Positions 25,078 through 34,623 of a stretch of DNA of 64,000 bases are shown here, piece by piece; positions within the stretch are counted from its first letter, which is position 1; every line of letters begins with the position of its first letter. A program made the translations under genes and the position numbers. The notes under the pieces are model-generated. The model was not told the origin of the DNA. It was given only the letters and a program-made list of their open reading frames with translations, and made no database searches. The stretch spans positions 62,001 through 126,000 of IMG/VR virus record IMGVR_UViG_3300038424_000251; one strand, given 5' to 3'. Source of the stretch: a virus.

Positions 25078-26425
25078 ACCCTTTCATCTGTTGTTCAGAA
25101 GTTTGAATAAGTTTTTTGATAATATCTTCTGCTTTACCACCACCCAATAAAACCTCTTTTATATGTGGTATGGATAATCTGTAAAAAAGTTTTTTAACAA
25201 TAGGGAGATATTCTATTTTATCTGCTGGTATCAATTGTCGGAGTCTATTATCCAAACCCGGACCTGCTAGAAATTGTTTTAATTCATCACTCAATGGTTC
25301 CACATCCAATTCTTTTTGAGAAGCAATATCCATAGAAAGATACTCACCTATACCTTTAACTAATTCATGAATCAATAATACAAAATTTCTTCCTCTAACT
25401 TTAATAGTATATTTGTCACCTGTAGGAATTATTTCTTCACTTCCAACCGCAGCAGTATCTACAAACATTCTAGTAAATCGTATTTTGGGTAATCTATAAT
25501 TGAGAACCAGAGATACAGCCGATACAAGTCCATATTTTTGTGGTAAGGTTCGGTCTATTTTTTGTAATTCCTCATTTACTTCATTAAAAAGGAAAAATTT
25601 GTTAAGAGCATCTCCTTGAGTGATATAATTTGCCAAAGTTCTTCTTAATTTACTTTCAATGTCTCCCGATAATGCTGAATAAATTTGAGCATTAAGATTT
25701 TCAGCAACAGTCAGTTCATTACCCATCATTTGGTTCATTTCATCTTCAGCAATAGCATTTGTCAAATCAGCAGAAGCTAGTTTAACGTCTATAATGATTT
25801 CTCCCGACTGAACAAGTTGTTTTATGAATTTATACTCTCGAAGATTTAGAACCAAATTGACGGCAAGTTTTTCAAGTTGTGATTTTCTATTTCTTTCTAT
25901 ATCTTCAATTTGGATTGCTGTTGTCATAAGTAATTCCAACATAGATGGTAGAGTTGGAAACAATCTTTGAAGATTTGCTACAGGTTGTTCGACATAATGA
26001 GCAAGTCTATCTACTGCTTTACGATAACCTTCACTTGTAATAATTTCAAGGTATTTATCTGCATTACTTCCAAGATTTGGAAATATTGCTTCAACATAAT
26101 CAGTTTCATTTTCTATTGCTGCTCTTTTTTCAGGATGAATGAAATCTGGGTAGTCTCCAATATTTATGGTTTCTTTTATACCTTTTCTTGCGTTTATGAA
26201 TAATTGAACATCGTGTGATAAAGCTTTTGGTTTAGGACGAATGCCCGGTCTTGTTGGTTGAAGTGGATGGGGTGTTTTTGGAGTAGGCGGCTGAATAGGA
26301 GTAGGTTGTCTAACTGGAGATGGAGCAGGTTTAGTTGGTGGTGGTGGTGCAGTTGTTTGTTCGTTGGGTGATAAAGTCTCTTCAACTACTAACTTGATTA
26401 TATTCCTCAACTGACTTCTTTTCAT
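25067..26425 (-). CDS. Large Pro-rich, probable virion-associated protein
   Basis: 452 residues from the ATG at 26425. The N-terminus KRSQLRNIIKLVVEETLS is an amphipathic helix shared in style with other proteins in the window. Residues 23-65 are a Pro/Thr/Lys linker. The remaining 380 residues are helical with no known family. The gene diverges from 26442 with 16 bases between starts and overlaps the Mom-like gene by 11 bases. An internal head protein is possible. Confidence 0.55.
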   Translation of the reverse strand: MKRSQLRNIIKLVVEETLSPNEQTTAPPPPTKPAPSPVRQPTPIQPPTPKTPHPLQPTRPGIRPKPKALSHDVQLFINARKGIKETINIGDYPDFIHPEKRAAIENETDYVEAIFPNLGSNADKYLEIITSEGYRKAVDRLAHYVEQPVANLQRLFPTLPSMLELLMTTAIQIEDIERNRKSQLEKLAVNLVLNLREYKFIKQLVQSGEIIIDVKLASADLTNAIAEDEMNQMMGNELTVAENLNAQIYSALSGDIESKLRRTLANYITQGDALNKFFLFNEVNEELQKIDRTLPQKYGLVSAVSLVLNYRLPKIRFTRMFVDTAAVGSEEIIPTGDKYTIKVRGRNFVLLIHELVKGIGEYLSMDIASQKELDVEPLSDELKQFLAGPGLDNRLRQLIPADKIEYLPIVKKLFYRLSIPHIKEVLLGGGKAEDIIKKLIQTSEQQMKGYES

Positions 26426-26441
26426 AATATGTACATATAAC

Positions 26442-27959
26442 ATGAAATTGTTTGAGTTAAAGTCATTGATAGAAAGCATCGTTTCTGAGGAAATAAATAA
26501 AGAACAGTTAAACTCTGTAGCTAAAACTTTACATATTCCTGTTGGTAAATTGAACGCATGGGTAAAAGGTGTTGACCCTACTTCAAGGCAATCTTTTTCT
26601 GTATGGATACTTCGGATGCTAAAAAATCAACAAATAAGATTTGAAGACAGTCTTAGAGTAGGAAGTGCTATAAACCGATTTATTCAACTTAGAAATGCTA
26701 ATAGGATAGAAGACATAATGAGATTTCCAACAATTCATGAATTGGAAACAAGAATGGACCAACTAGAAGGTCAGGGTTCAAAAAGACAGGGATTTGCTGG
26801 GGTAAATCCATTAACTCTTCCGGGAGTTGAAATATTGGAAAAGAGACCTGATATAACATTCTATAAGGTAACTAATCCAAGTTCATTGGCAAAAATGGGA
26901 GAGGGAACAAAATGGTGTACTAGATTTTCTTTTAATAAAAGTATAAGTACTGCAAAAGGATATATAGATAGATACGGATATTTGGTAATTGGATATAAAG
27001 ATGGAAAACCTTATGTTCAATACAACCCCGATTACAGTCAAGTAATGGATGTTAATGATGTAAGTTTTCATCATGTTAGTAGAGAAATAGCAAAACAATT
27101 AAATCTTCCACCACCAGAAATTATTAAAAGACCTCTGCCTAAAATAGACCCAAGTAAATATCCACCACTTCGTACTACAAAAAAAAGAGAATTTAAACCT
27201 GAAACTCCTGCTCAAACTAAATTAAGAAGTTGGTTAAAATTTACGACTCAACGAAAACCAGAATGGGAAAAATTTATTAAATCTAAATCTGACCGCAAGA
27301 GTACAAAAGGAAAAGATATAGATTATGAACAAAGGGTTGCTAGAGCAATTACAAGAAGTACTCATCCATTTCATATTGACCGAGTAATGTATTATTTTGT
27401 AGATTATGCTAAAAAGGAAATTCCCGGAGAACGTTCTCCTGTAATAGAAAAAGCAATATTGGAAAAAGACTTTAAACCAACTATGGTGGCAGGAAAAGGA
27501 GGACGTGGTTCTGGTTCAAGAACTCGAATACCCGGTATTGATGGCATAATATTTTATGTTAAAAATAATATTAAATCAAATTGGCCTGAATTTGAACAAA
27601 AAATACAAAATGATGCAGCCAATTCTGTAAAATATTATACGAATACTGGATTAAATCCAGATAATATACCTGATGGAATAGTAAAAGATATGGTATTATT
27701 TGTAAAATTTATCAAGGATAAACACATTACACCATCAAAAGAAAAATTTGAAGCATCTATAGTAGATTTCATTTCAAGAGCAAGAAATCAGTTTAAATAT
27801 GGTCAATTTTCTCCTATTTTATATAATGTTATTATTCCATACATGGAATTGGTTAAAAAACCATTAATAAGAATTGTTGGTTCTAAATTATACAACATTC
27901 TTACACGTAGTAATGCAACATTTAGGGGTGTTGTAAAAAGAACGGAAAATGGATTTTAG
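26442..27959 (+). CDS. Probable virion-associated protein with a GTKWCT domain
   Basis: 505 residues. N-terminal LFELKSLIESIVSEEI is the same kind of amphipathic helix as in the divergent neighbour. A domain at about residues 128-205 contains LAKMGEGTKWCTRF, then YGYLVIGYKDGKPYVQYNPD, then QVMDVNDVSF; similar G.GT.WCT domains with a GK...Q...N/D...D pattern occur in several large-phage proteins of unknown role. The C-terminal 300 residues are basic and helical. It ends with TAG. Confidence 0.5.
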   Translation: MKLFELKSLIESIVSEEINKEQLNSVAKTLHIPVGKLNAWVKGVDPTSRQSFSVWILRMLKNQQIRFEDSLRVGSAINRFIQLRNANRIEDIMRFPTIHELETRMDQLEGQGSKRQGFAGVNPLTLPGVEILEKRPDITFYKVTNPSSLAKMGEGTKWCTRFSFNKSISTAKGYIDRYGYLVIGYKDGKPYVQYNPDYSQVMDVNDVSFHHVSREIAKQLNLPPPEIIKRPLPKIDPSKYPPLRTTKKREFKPETPAQTKLRSWLKFTTQRKPEWEKFIKSKSDRKSTKGKDIDYEQRVARAITRSTHPFHIDRVMYYFVDYAKKEIPGERSPVIEKAILEKDFKPTMVAGKGGRGSGSRTRIPGIDGIIFYVKNNIKSNWPEFEQKIQNDAANSVKYYTNTGLNPDNIPDGIVKDMVLFVKFIKDKHITPSKEKFEASIVDFISRARNQFKYGQFSPILYNVIIPYMELVKKPLIRIVGSKLYNILTRSNATFRGVVKRTENGF

Positions 27960-27961
27960 AG

Positions 27962-28873
27962 TTAATCACGTTCTTCTTTTGGAATATCTGAAATTGCGTT
28001 ACAATTTATACCCTTATGGGGACAATAACGGCAATTCTTTTTTCCTTTTCCGGGATTTTTTAAGTAAATTTTGGAATCCTCTATAAAATTACCCTCGGGT
28101 GTAAAACATTCCGCAACAAATTCAGCAAATCTATTCAATGCTTTAGCTACAGATTGTTGATTATTTTTTGGAATGAATGTTTGAATACGACTTTGAGGAA
28201 ATGCATAATTTTCCCAAAGTTTTCTTCTGAGGATGAAAAATTCAACGTCAATCATATTAATATCAACATTATATTTCCTACTGAAAAATGCTTTGTATAA
28301 AAGAATTTGAGAAATTTTAGCTTCATCATCTCTTTGATAATGATTCCATCCACTTGTGGAAGTTTTAATATCAATAATTTTGTATCTACCTGTTGCTTTT
28401 TCTTTTAGAACAACATCAATGTAACAAATAAATTCCACATTGTTTTTAATTGGCATTATAATTTCATCTTCAATGGCAATAAATTCATATTTACCTGACG
28501 GGAAATGTTTAATACGGTTAGTAATATTAGTAAATGCAATAATGATATTATCACCGTCTTCATAATATTCTTTCTTGATTGCCGGTTCGACCACAACTTT
28601 TGTTTTTTCTAATTCTCTATCAAAAGCAATTTTGAATATTTCATAAAGGTTATGTGCATCAGCATCTTTTGCAGATTTTTTATATAAAGTTTTAATGTAT
28701 AATTGAGTAGCTTCGTGCATCGCTGTGCCGAAACAAGTATTTACATTATCTTCAAATTCACGCAATCCTTTTACGTGGTCGAGATACCATCTGTGTCGGC
28801 AATTAAACCAGTTAGAAAATTGAGAGAAACTGACGCGCTTTTTTCCATTGGTTGGTGTAGAATTTCTTTCCAT
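27962..28873 (-). CDS. PD-(D/E)XK nuclease, Cas4/RecB type
   Basis: 303 residues from the ATG at 28873. VSFSQFSNWFNCRHRWYL, FGTAMHEATQLYI (catalytic His), FICYIDVVLKEK (Asp) and YKIIDIKTSTSGW (D-x-K) form the RecB nuclease core. Four cysteines (NCRHRWY near the N-terminus and CRYCPHKGINC at the C-terminus, CX2CX5C) have the Cas4/AddB arrangement that binds an iron-sulphur cluster. Likely a 5'-3' DNA exonuclease in recombination or replication. It is divergent to the replication operon. Confidence 0.8.
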   Translation of the reverse strand: MERNSTPTNGKKRVSFSQFSNWFNCRHRWYLDHVKGLREFEDNVNTCFGTAMHEATQLYIKTLYKKSAKDADAHNLYEIFKIAFDRELEKTKVVVEPAIKKEYYEDGDNIIIAFTNITNRIKHFPSGKYEFIAIEDEIIMPIKNNVEFICYIDVVLKEKATGRYKIIDIKTSTSGWNHYQRDDEAKISQILLYKAFFSRKYNVDINMIDVEFFILRRKLWENYAFPQSRIQTFIPKNNQQSVAKALNRFAEFVAECFTPEGNFIEDSKIYLKNPGKGKKNCRYCPHKGINCNAISDIPKEERD

Positions 28874-28959
28874 TGATGTTACTTTATCAATATTAGAGAT
28901 ACTTGTCAAATATTTATACTATATGAAAACCATGTTATTTTATATGGTATTATAATACA

Positions 28960-28987
28960 TTGACTTTTCCTTAAAACGTGATATAAT
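28960..28987 (+). promoter_or_regulatory. Promoter of the replication operon, 9 bases before the ATG
   Basis: TTGACT (28960-28965), a 16-base spacer and TATAAT (28982-28987), then 9 bases to the ATG at 28997. The predicted message has a leader of about 3 bases. It would drive two small genes and the DNA polymerase. Confidence 0.7.
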
Positions 28988-28996
28988 TTATCTATA

Positions 28997-29299
28997 ATGA
29001 GAATTAGTCAACTCCAATCACTGACACAAGAAGAACTTCAACTTCTTTTTTACATAATAAACGTAATAGAACCATTGACTTCTCCTAAAATAGAAATAGG
29101 TTCTAAAGAAATTTTATGGTTTAAACATGATACGTTAGTTTGGAAACTTTCTAAACAAGAATCAAAATTAACTCCCGAAGGAAAAACTATATTTCAGGGG
29201 TTAATGACTAAACTAAACAAAATAGCAACACAAGAAGCGAAAGAATATTATGAATGTGCCTCAAATTCAACATCTACACAGCCAGAATTTCAATTCTGA
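28997..29299 (+). CDS. Hypothetical protein, first gene of the polymerase operon
   Basis: 100 residues, helical start (ISQLQSLTQEELQLLFYI), no recognised domain. It overlaps the next gene by 50 bases in another frame. Its position directly before the DNA polymerase suggests a replication role. Confidence 0.6.
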   Translation: MRISQLQSLTQEELQLLFYIINVIEPLTSPKIEIGSKEILWFKHDTLVWKLSKQESKLTPEGKTIFQGLMTKLNKIATQEAKEYYECASNSTSTQPEFQF

Positions 29300-29588
29300 A
29301 TTCGTAGAATTTGTTTGGCAGTTTCCTGCCAGAGAAGATTTACAAGAACAAGTAATCTTACAAGTTTATAAAAATGGTACCCTATATATCGAAGGCGGTA
29401 TTATCAATGCTGATGGAAATTATACATCAGAACATGCGGAGAGTGATTATGCCGTTTCTGAAATTACTGTAGATTGGCTTAAAAGTACTCAATTTAATTC
29501 ACTCATCAACTATATCAAGAAATTTTTCTCTCTTGAAAAAGAACTTGCCGAATTGGTTGAAGAAACTGTAAAATATTTAAAAGAATAA
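29250..29588 (+). CDS. Hypothetical protein preceding DNA polymerase
   Basis: 112 residues, acidic, mixed alpha/beta, with no motif. The stop overlaps the polymerase ATG by one base (TAATG), so translation is coupled. A small polymerase-associated factor is possible on position alone. Confidence 0.6.
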   Translation: MNVPQIQHLHSQNFNSEFVEFVWQFPAREDLQEQVILQVYKNGTLYIEGGIINADGNYTSEHAESDYAVSEITVDWLKSTQFNSLINYIKKFFSLEKELAELVEETVKYLKE

Positions 29589-32185
29589 TGTATCAAAATA
29601 TATACATCAACAGGAAAGATTGGATTGTTCATCTTTGGGATGATATTAAAGGTTATTCATCATTCCCGTATCCAAAATACGCTTATAAAAGACAAGTAGG
29701 TGGACCTGAAAAGTCAATATATGGTGATGAATTAGTAAAAGTATTTGATTATAAAGACAATGACACAGAGTTATTTGAGTCAGATGTTCCAGCAGAAACA
29801 AGAGTTCTTATGGATACTTACTCCGATTCAGATGAACCATCAATAGGTCATAGGGTGGGTGTAATTGATATTGAAGTATCAACAGAGGGTGGATTTCCAA
29901 ATATAGAAACTGCTGATAAAAAGATTACTGCTATTTCATTGTTTGATTATTTAACTAAAACTTGTTGTATATTTGTTCTTGATAAAGACCATAAAATTGA
30001 CAATAAAGAAGAGGAAGTTGACCCGTGGTTGCCAAAAGATTGGAAAATTACAACAGAAGAAATACAAAAAATAAAAATTGTTGTACGGTCATATGACGAT
30101 GAAGACAATCTTTTAATAGATTTCGTGGATAAATGGCAAGAATGTGCATTTACCATTGTTACAGGTTGGAATGTAGATTATTTTGACCTCCCTTATTTGT
30201 ATCTCCGATTAAAAAATTGTCTTGGTATAAAAGCAGCTAAATGTTTATCGCCCACTGGTGCAGCATATGTAAATGGTTTTACCAAAAAACTAACGCTTGG
30301 TGGTATATCGGTTCTTGATTATATCCTACTATATAAGAAGTTTTCTGGAAAGATGGAACCAACTTATGCTTTAGGTCCTATTGGTTTAAAAACTGTTGGT
30401 ATCGGTAAAATTCAATATCACGGTAATTTAGACGATTTATACAAATCAGATATAAACAAATTTTTAGAATATAACATGACCGATGTTAAAATTATTGTTG
30501 CATTGGATAAAAAACTTAAATTTATTGATTTAGCTAGAAATATTTGTCATGTAGGCCACGTTCCATATGATAATTTTCATATGTCATCACGATATCTTGA
30601 TGGAGCTACATTGATTTATTTGAAACGAAATGGCGGTCTTATTTCTCCAAATAAACCAGCAGAGGGAAAAGAAGAATATACTGAAAGGTTGGAAGAAGGA
30701 GAAGAAGGATTTTCTGGTGCATTTGTCAAGGAGCCCGTGCCGGGAAGATATAATTGGGTTTTTGACCTTGATTTAACTTCAATGTATCCCAATATTATTA
30801 TTTCCCTGAATATATCTCCAGAAACGAAAGTAGGTAAAATAGAAAATTATTCACTCGAAAAGCGTATAAAAGGAGAGACTACAATGTATGAAATTGGTCA
30901 AACAAATTATACACCTGATGAGTTTGAAGAGTTGGTTGAAAAATCAAATTATTCTATTAGTTCTAACGGTATATTATATCGTACAGATAAAGCCGGTGTA
31001 ATTCCTACTCTTTTGTCGTTATGGTTTCAACAGCGCAAGAATATGAGGAAAAAAGCTGCTGAATTCAAAAAAGCTGGTGATATGGAACAATATAATTTCT
31101 ACAACCAACGTCAAGCGGTTTGGAAAATTTTACTCAATTCATTTTACGGAGTATTAGGGTTGCCTTTATTCCGATTTTATGATGTGGATAATGCTGAAGC
31201 AGTAACTACTACAGGTGTAGATATTATTCAAACTACTGCCAAGGCAATTAACATCTATTACAAACAAGCATTGGAAACTGATGAAGATGGTGATTGGGTT
31301 ATTTATAGTGATACCGATTCGTGTTTTGTTGATTCAATTCCCATTATTAAAAAGAGATTTCCAGATATAGATTTGAATAATGAAGATGAAATGACTAAAG
31401 CCATTATGAGCGTGACTACGGAAGTTCAGAGTTATGTGAATCAATTTTATCATGTGATGGCTAAAAAATTCTTCAATTTAAATAAACACACATTTGATGC
31501 TAAGCAGGAAGTAATTAGTAAATCATCGTTTTGGCTTGCTAAGAAACGATATGCGCAATGGATTATTCATGAAGAAGGTGCCTTATTAAAACAACCAAGA
31601 TTGGAAGTAAAAGGTATCGACGTTGTCCGAACATCATTTCCAGCTTCATTTCGGACATTTATGGATTCTTTCTTGAGAAAATTATTGACTGCAGCTCCAA
31701 AAAAGGAACTTGATGATATGATTCTCAAATTCAGAGAAGATATAAAAACACTTGATGTTCTTGATATTGCAAAAAATACTTCTGTAAAATTTGTAAGTCA
31801 GGACGGTGTTCATAACTATAATCCAGATAATAGAAGGCCTCTTCAATTTGTCAAAGGAACGCCGGCACAAGTAAAAGCATGCTTAGCTTACAATGATTTG
31901 TTAATTAAAATGAAGTTAGAAAAACAATTTGAACCAATTCATCATGGTCAGAAAATCAAATGGGTATATTTACAAGATAATCAATATAACTTAGATGCTT
32001 TAGCTTTAAAAGGTGATGGAAATGACCCCGATGAAATATTGGAAATAGTTAATCGGTTAGTTGATAGGAAGAAAATGTTCGAACAGGAATTAAAGAGTAA
32101 ACTAATAGATTTTTACAATGTATTTAAGTGGACATTTCCAAATTCGTCAATGGAAACTGCAAGCCAATTTTTTGATTTTTCTTAA
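29588..32185 (+). CDS. Family B DNA polymerase (T4 gp43-like)
   Basis: 865 residues with all exonuclease and polymerase motifs. Exo I is DIE (94-96), Exo II NVDYFD (D196), Exo III YNMTDV (D299). Motif A is DLTSMYP (D395), motif B KILLNSFYG (K513 to G521) and motif C YSDTDS (D575, D577). Proofreading and synthesis sites therefore look intact. The window supplies its clamp and both loader subunits. Length is similar to gp43 (898). It is the main replicase of the phage. Confidence 0.95.
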   Translation: MYQNIYINRKDWIVHLWDDIKGYSSFPYPKYAYKRQVGGPEKSIYGDELVKVFDYKDNDTELFESDVPAETRVLMDTYSDSDEPSIGHRVGVIDIEVSTEGGFPNIETADKKITAISLFDYLTKTCCIFVLDKDHKIDNKEEEVDPWLPKDWKITTEEIQKIKIVVRSYDDEDNLLIDFVDKWQECAFTIVTGWNVDYFDLPYLYLRLKNCLGIKAAKCLSPTGAAYVNGFTKKLTLGGISVLDYILLYKKFSGKMEPTYALGPIGLKTVGIGKIQYHGNLDDLYKSDINKFLEYNMTDVKIIVALDKKLKFIDLARNICHVGHVPYDNFHMSSRYLDGATLIYLKRNGGLISPNKPAEGKEEYTERLEEGEEGFSGAFVKEPVPGRYNWVFDLDLTSMYPNIIISLNISPETKVGKIENYSLEKRIKGETTMYEIGQTNYTPDEFEELVEKSNYSISSNGILYRTDKAGVIPTLLSLWFQQRKNMRKKAAEFKKAGDMEQYNFYNQRQAVWKILLNSFYGVLGLPLFRFYDVDNAEAVTTTGVDIIQTTAKAINIYYKQALETDEDGDWVIYSDTDSCFVDSIPIIKKRFPDIDLNNEDEMTKAIMSVTTEVQSYVNQFYHVMAKKFFNLNKHTFDAKQEVISKSSFWLAKKRYAQWIIHEEGALLKQPRLEVKGIDVVRTSFPASFRTFMDSFLRKLLTAAPKKELDDMILKFREDIKTLDVLDIAKNTSVKFVSQDGVHNYNPDNRRPLQFVKGTPAQVKACLAYNDLLIKMKLEKQFEPIHHGQKIKWVYLQDNQYNLDALALKGDGNDPDEILEIVNRLVDRKKMFEQELKSKLIDFYNVFKWTFPNSSMETASQFFDFS

Positions 32186-32224
32186 CATTCTATATTATGA
32201 TGGAATGAATAATCTATTATAATA

Positions 32225-32253
32225 TTGACGTAACTTTGAAAAGAAGTTACAAT
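32225..32253 (+). promoter_or_regulatory. Promoter upstream of the 32290 gene
   Basis: TTGACG (32225-32230), a 17-base spacer and TACAAT (32248-32253). It ends 6 bases before an ATG (32260) that opens an 8-codon leader frame. Confidence 0.65.
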
Positions 32254-32259
32254 AATACG

Positions 32260-32286
32260 ATGTTGAAAATAAAACAAAGTATATAA
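32260..32286 (+). CDS. Possible 8-residue leader peptide
   Basis: ATG at 32260 to TAA at 32284-32286, reading MLKIKQSI, 6 bases after a good -10 box. It stops 3 bases before the ATG at 32290, which lacks a clear Shine-Dalgarno. Ribosomes finishing it could restart on the downstream gene. Confidence 0.3.
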   Translation: MLKIKQSI

Positions 32287-32289
32287 ATT

Positions 32290-33012
32290 ATGAATTATCC
32301 AACTGAAAAAGAACTCAAAGACTTACTAGAATCAGACCTAGAACTTAATGCTATTGCTCAATCAGGCCCTTCTCTTGAAAAGGGACATCATGTTGCTCCA
32401 GAGGTTGAAAGAATTGTCCGTGAAAAATTGTATAATGCTTATGGGGGCAAATATGAAGAATTTATTGACATATATAAAATAGGTCCCAATAAAGGCCAAC
32501 CAAAACCTAAGAAGCAAGGAAAGGGAGTTAGAAAGGAACCAGATTACAAACTAAAAGATTTTCCTGACCAACCGGGTAATGTAAAAGCAGCATGTGTGTC
32601 TGAAAAAGATGGTGGACCTAATCTTTCATCTCTCTCTAAATACGCTACCCAATATATCGATGGTCAAATAAAAGCTTATTGGTTTCTTATTGTCAATTTA
32701 ATAGATGGTAAAGTTTCTGTCAACTTTCATGAATTGTTTAGTGAACTTCTTCCAGTTTGCCGATTTGATTTTGGTCATGGACAATTAATGCTTGATAAAA
32801 GTAGATATTACAAATGGTTAAAAGAACCAAATCATACAAAACTTTCGCCAACAGAATCTATTGATTATTTATTGGAACTTATATCCAAACCAAAAAGAGA
32901 AAAATTTTACGAAAAAAGAGAAAAGAAATATTCCAAACTTGAAGAGAATTTACTTAAGAAAAAATTGGCGTTGAAACCTTCTTATGAGAACACGGAAGCA
33001 CCAAAGGAATAA
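32290..33012 (+). CDS. Unknown protein paired with a DNA methyltransferase
   Basis: 240 residues, acidic N-terminus and Lys-rich C-terminus. A central region (GKGVRKEPDYKLKD, then a stretch to YATQYIDGQIKAYWFLIV) could be a nuclease core, but no clear D-(D/E)xK triad can be assigned. It overlaps the following N6-adenine methyltransferase gene by 29 bases. That arrangement suggests a restriction endonuclease or specificity partner; this is inference from context only. Confidence 0.55.
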   Translation: MNYPTEKELKDLLESDLELNAIAQSGPSLEKGHHVAPEVERIVREKLYNAYGGKYEEFIDIYKIGPNKGQPKPKKQGKGVRKEPDYKLKDFPDQPGNVKAACVSEKDGGPNLSSLSKYATQYIDGQIKAYWFLIVNLIDGKVSVNFHELFSELLPVCRFDFGHGQLMLDKSRYYKWLKEPNHTKLSPTESIDYLLELISKPKREKFYEKREKKYSKLEENLLKKKLALKPSYENTEAPKE

Positions 33013-34594
33013 TAAACGTCAAATGGGTCAATTTATGACCCCCAGATTATTGGCACAGAAAGTAATAGGAAATGACATTAAGAAAGAAGAGAATATTTTA
33101 GAGCCATCTTTCGGTGATGGCTCTTTTATTATAGAGATAGCAAAAAAATTGATGCCCATATATGACTATAATCTGGATAATGTATTTGACCACATATACG
33201 GCATAGAATTAGACCCAATTCTTTATAACAAGTGTTTACTGAATATAAAAAAAGAATTTGGTAAAATACCTGAAAAACACCATCTTATTAATGAGGATTT
33301 TTTACTGCATAATTTTGATGGAATATTTTTCAAACATATTTTGGGAAATCCACCGTTTGGGGGAACTATACCAATTAAATATCAAAATAAATTAGAAGAA
33401 TTATATGGTAAAAGATATGGAAAAACTATAAAAAGAGAAAGTTATTCATATTTTTTAGTAAAAAGTGTAGGAATGTTGGAAGTAGAAGGAAAATTATCAT
33501 TTATATGTAGTGATACTTTTCTTACAATAAAAACCATGTGCGGATTACGGAATTTTTTAATGCAAGAAGGACTTGTGTCAATCAAAGAATTGCCTGAATT
33601 TTCAGAGGAAACCAATTATGGCATGGTAATTATTGATTTCATAAAATCAAATAAAAAAGAATCTAACTATATTGAAGTCTTTGGACAAAAAATCTTCAAA
33701 AAGGATATGGAAAAAATAGGGAATTTGTCTTGGGGAAATGTTAATGAATACATGAAATATTTTATAGGCCCTCATTTATCAACTTATATTATTTGTAGTA
33801 GTGGGATGACTATAGGAAAAAATGAATATTTTGTCAGAGAAATAGTTGATGATAAAATAATAGAGCCATACAACTTTACATTTTATAATAAACCGATTAC
33901 ATTAAAAGATGAATTGAATAGAGCACATTTTAATAAGTTATCAGAATCACAAAAAGTAAAAATCACACACAAAGAACAAATGGGAGAAACAAAAAAAGAT
34001 GTCAAAATTGAACCTTTAACAGTACCTGAATCAATAATGATTCCAAATGATTACTATAAATATTATAATAAAATGGTCCCCGGTGATGTATATGTAGAAC
34101 CAAAATATGTAATTTATTGGAGAAATGATGGTGAAGCGGTTAAAATGTTTAAAAAAAATGGAAATTGGTATCTTCATGGTATAGGGGGATTGCCCTTCTT
34201 TGGAAGAGAAGGAATTACATGGAATCTAATAGGTTCTAAAATCAACCCAAGATATTTGCCAAAAGGTTATATTTTGGATAGTGGGTGCCCATGTGGATTT
34301 CTGAAAAATGGTGTTGAAAAAGACGAATTATTCTTTATTATGGGGTGGCTTTTAACTTCCATGGCAAATGATATTCTCAAAAATGTTATAAATCATACCA
34401 GAAATATTCAGGGAAAAGATGTTGAAAAACTTCCATATCCTATATGGGTTTCAGATTCTACAAAACATAAAATAATAGATTATGTTAAGTCGATTATTGA
34501 TTTAAAGAAAAATGGAACTCCGTTGGAAAATAGTTATGTTGAAGTTCTAACAGAGTTATTTGATTTTCAGATTGAAAAAAGTGGTGTTGACTAA
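32984..34594 (+). CDS. N6-adenine DNA methyltransferase (gamma class)
   Basis: 536 residues. GQFMTPRLLAQKVIG is motif X, ILEPSFGDGSFIIEI motif I (SAM binding), YGIELDPILYNKCL motif II and HILGNPPFGGTIP motif IV (NPPF, catalytic). The C-terminal half is a target-recognition region like those in TaqI/Eco57I-type enzymes. The start may instead be the ATG at 33023. It would methylate adenine in a specific DNA site, protecting phage DNA or forming part of a restriction-modification pair with the gene before it. Confidence 0.85.
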   Translation: MRTRKHQRNNKRQMGQFMTPRLLAQKVIGNDIKKEENILEPSFGDGSFIIEIAKKLMPIYDYNLDNVFDHIYGIELDPILYNKCLLNIKKEFGKIPEKHHLINEDFLLHNFDGIFFKHILGNPPFGGTIPIKYQNKLEELYGKRYGKTIKRESYSYFLVKSVGMLEVEGKLSFICSDTFLTIKTMCGLRNFLMQEGLVSIKELPEFSEETNYGMVIIDFIKSNKKESNYIEVFGQKIFKKDMEKIGNLSWGNVNEYMKYFIGPHLSTYIICSSGMTIGKNEYFVREIVDDKIIEPYNFTFYNKPITLKDELNRAHFNKLSESQKVKITHKEQMGETKKDVKIEPLTVPESIMIPNDYYKYYNKMVPGDVYVEPKYVIYWRNDGEAVKMFKKNGNWYLHGIGGLPFFGREGITWNLIGSKINPRYLPKGYILDSGCPCGFLKNGVEKDELFFIMGWLLTSMANDILKNVINHTRNIQGKDVEKLPYPIWVSDSTKHKIIDYVKSIIDLKKNGTPLENSYVEVLTELFDFQIEKSGVD

Positions 34595-34615
34595 ATACAT
34601 TATTTGTGATATAAT
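34587..34615 (+). promoter_or_regulatory. Near-consensus promoter 8 bases before the ATG at 34624
   Basis: TTGACT (34587-34592), a 17-base spacer and TATAAT (34610-34615). This is the best match to consensus in the window. The gap to the ATG at 34624 is 8 bases, so the message should be nearly leaderless. Confidence 0.75.
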
Positions 34616-34623
34616 GTACTATT

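Noticed and set aside
29947-30156. Minus-strand frame inside the DNA polymerase gene
   Set aside because: Shadow of polymerase coding sequence.
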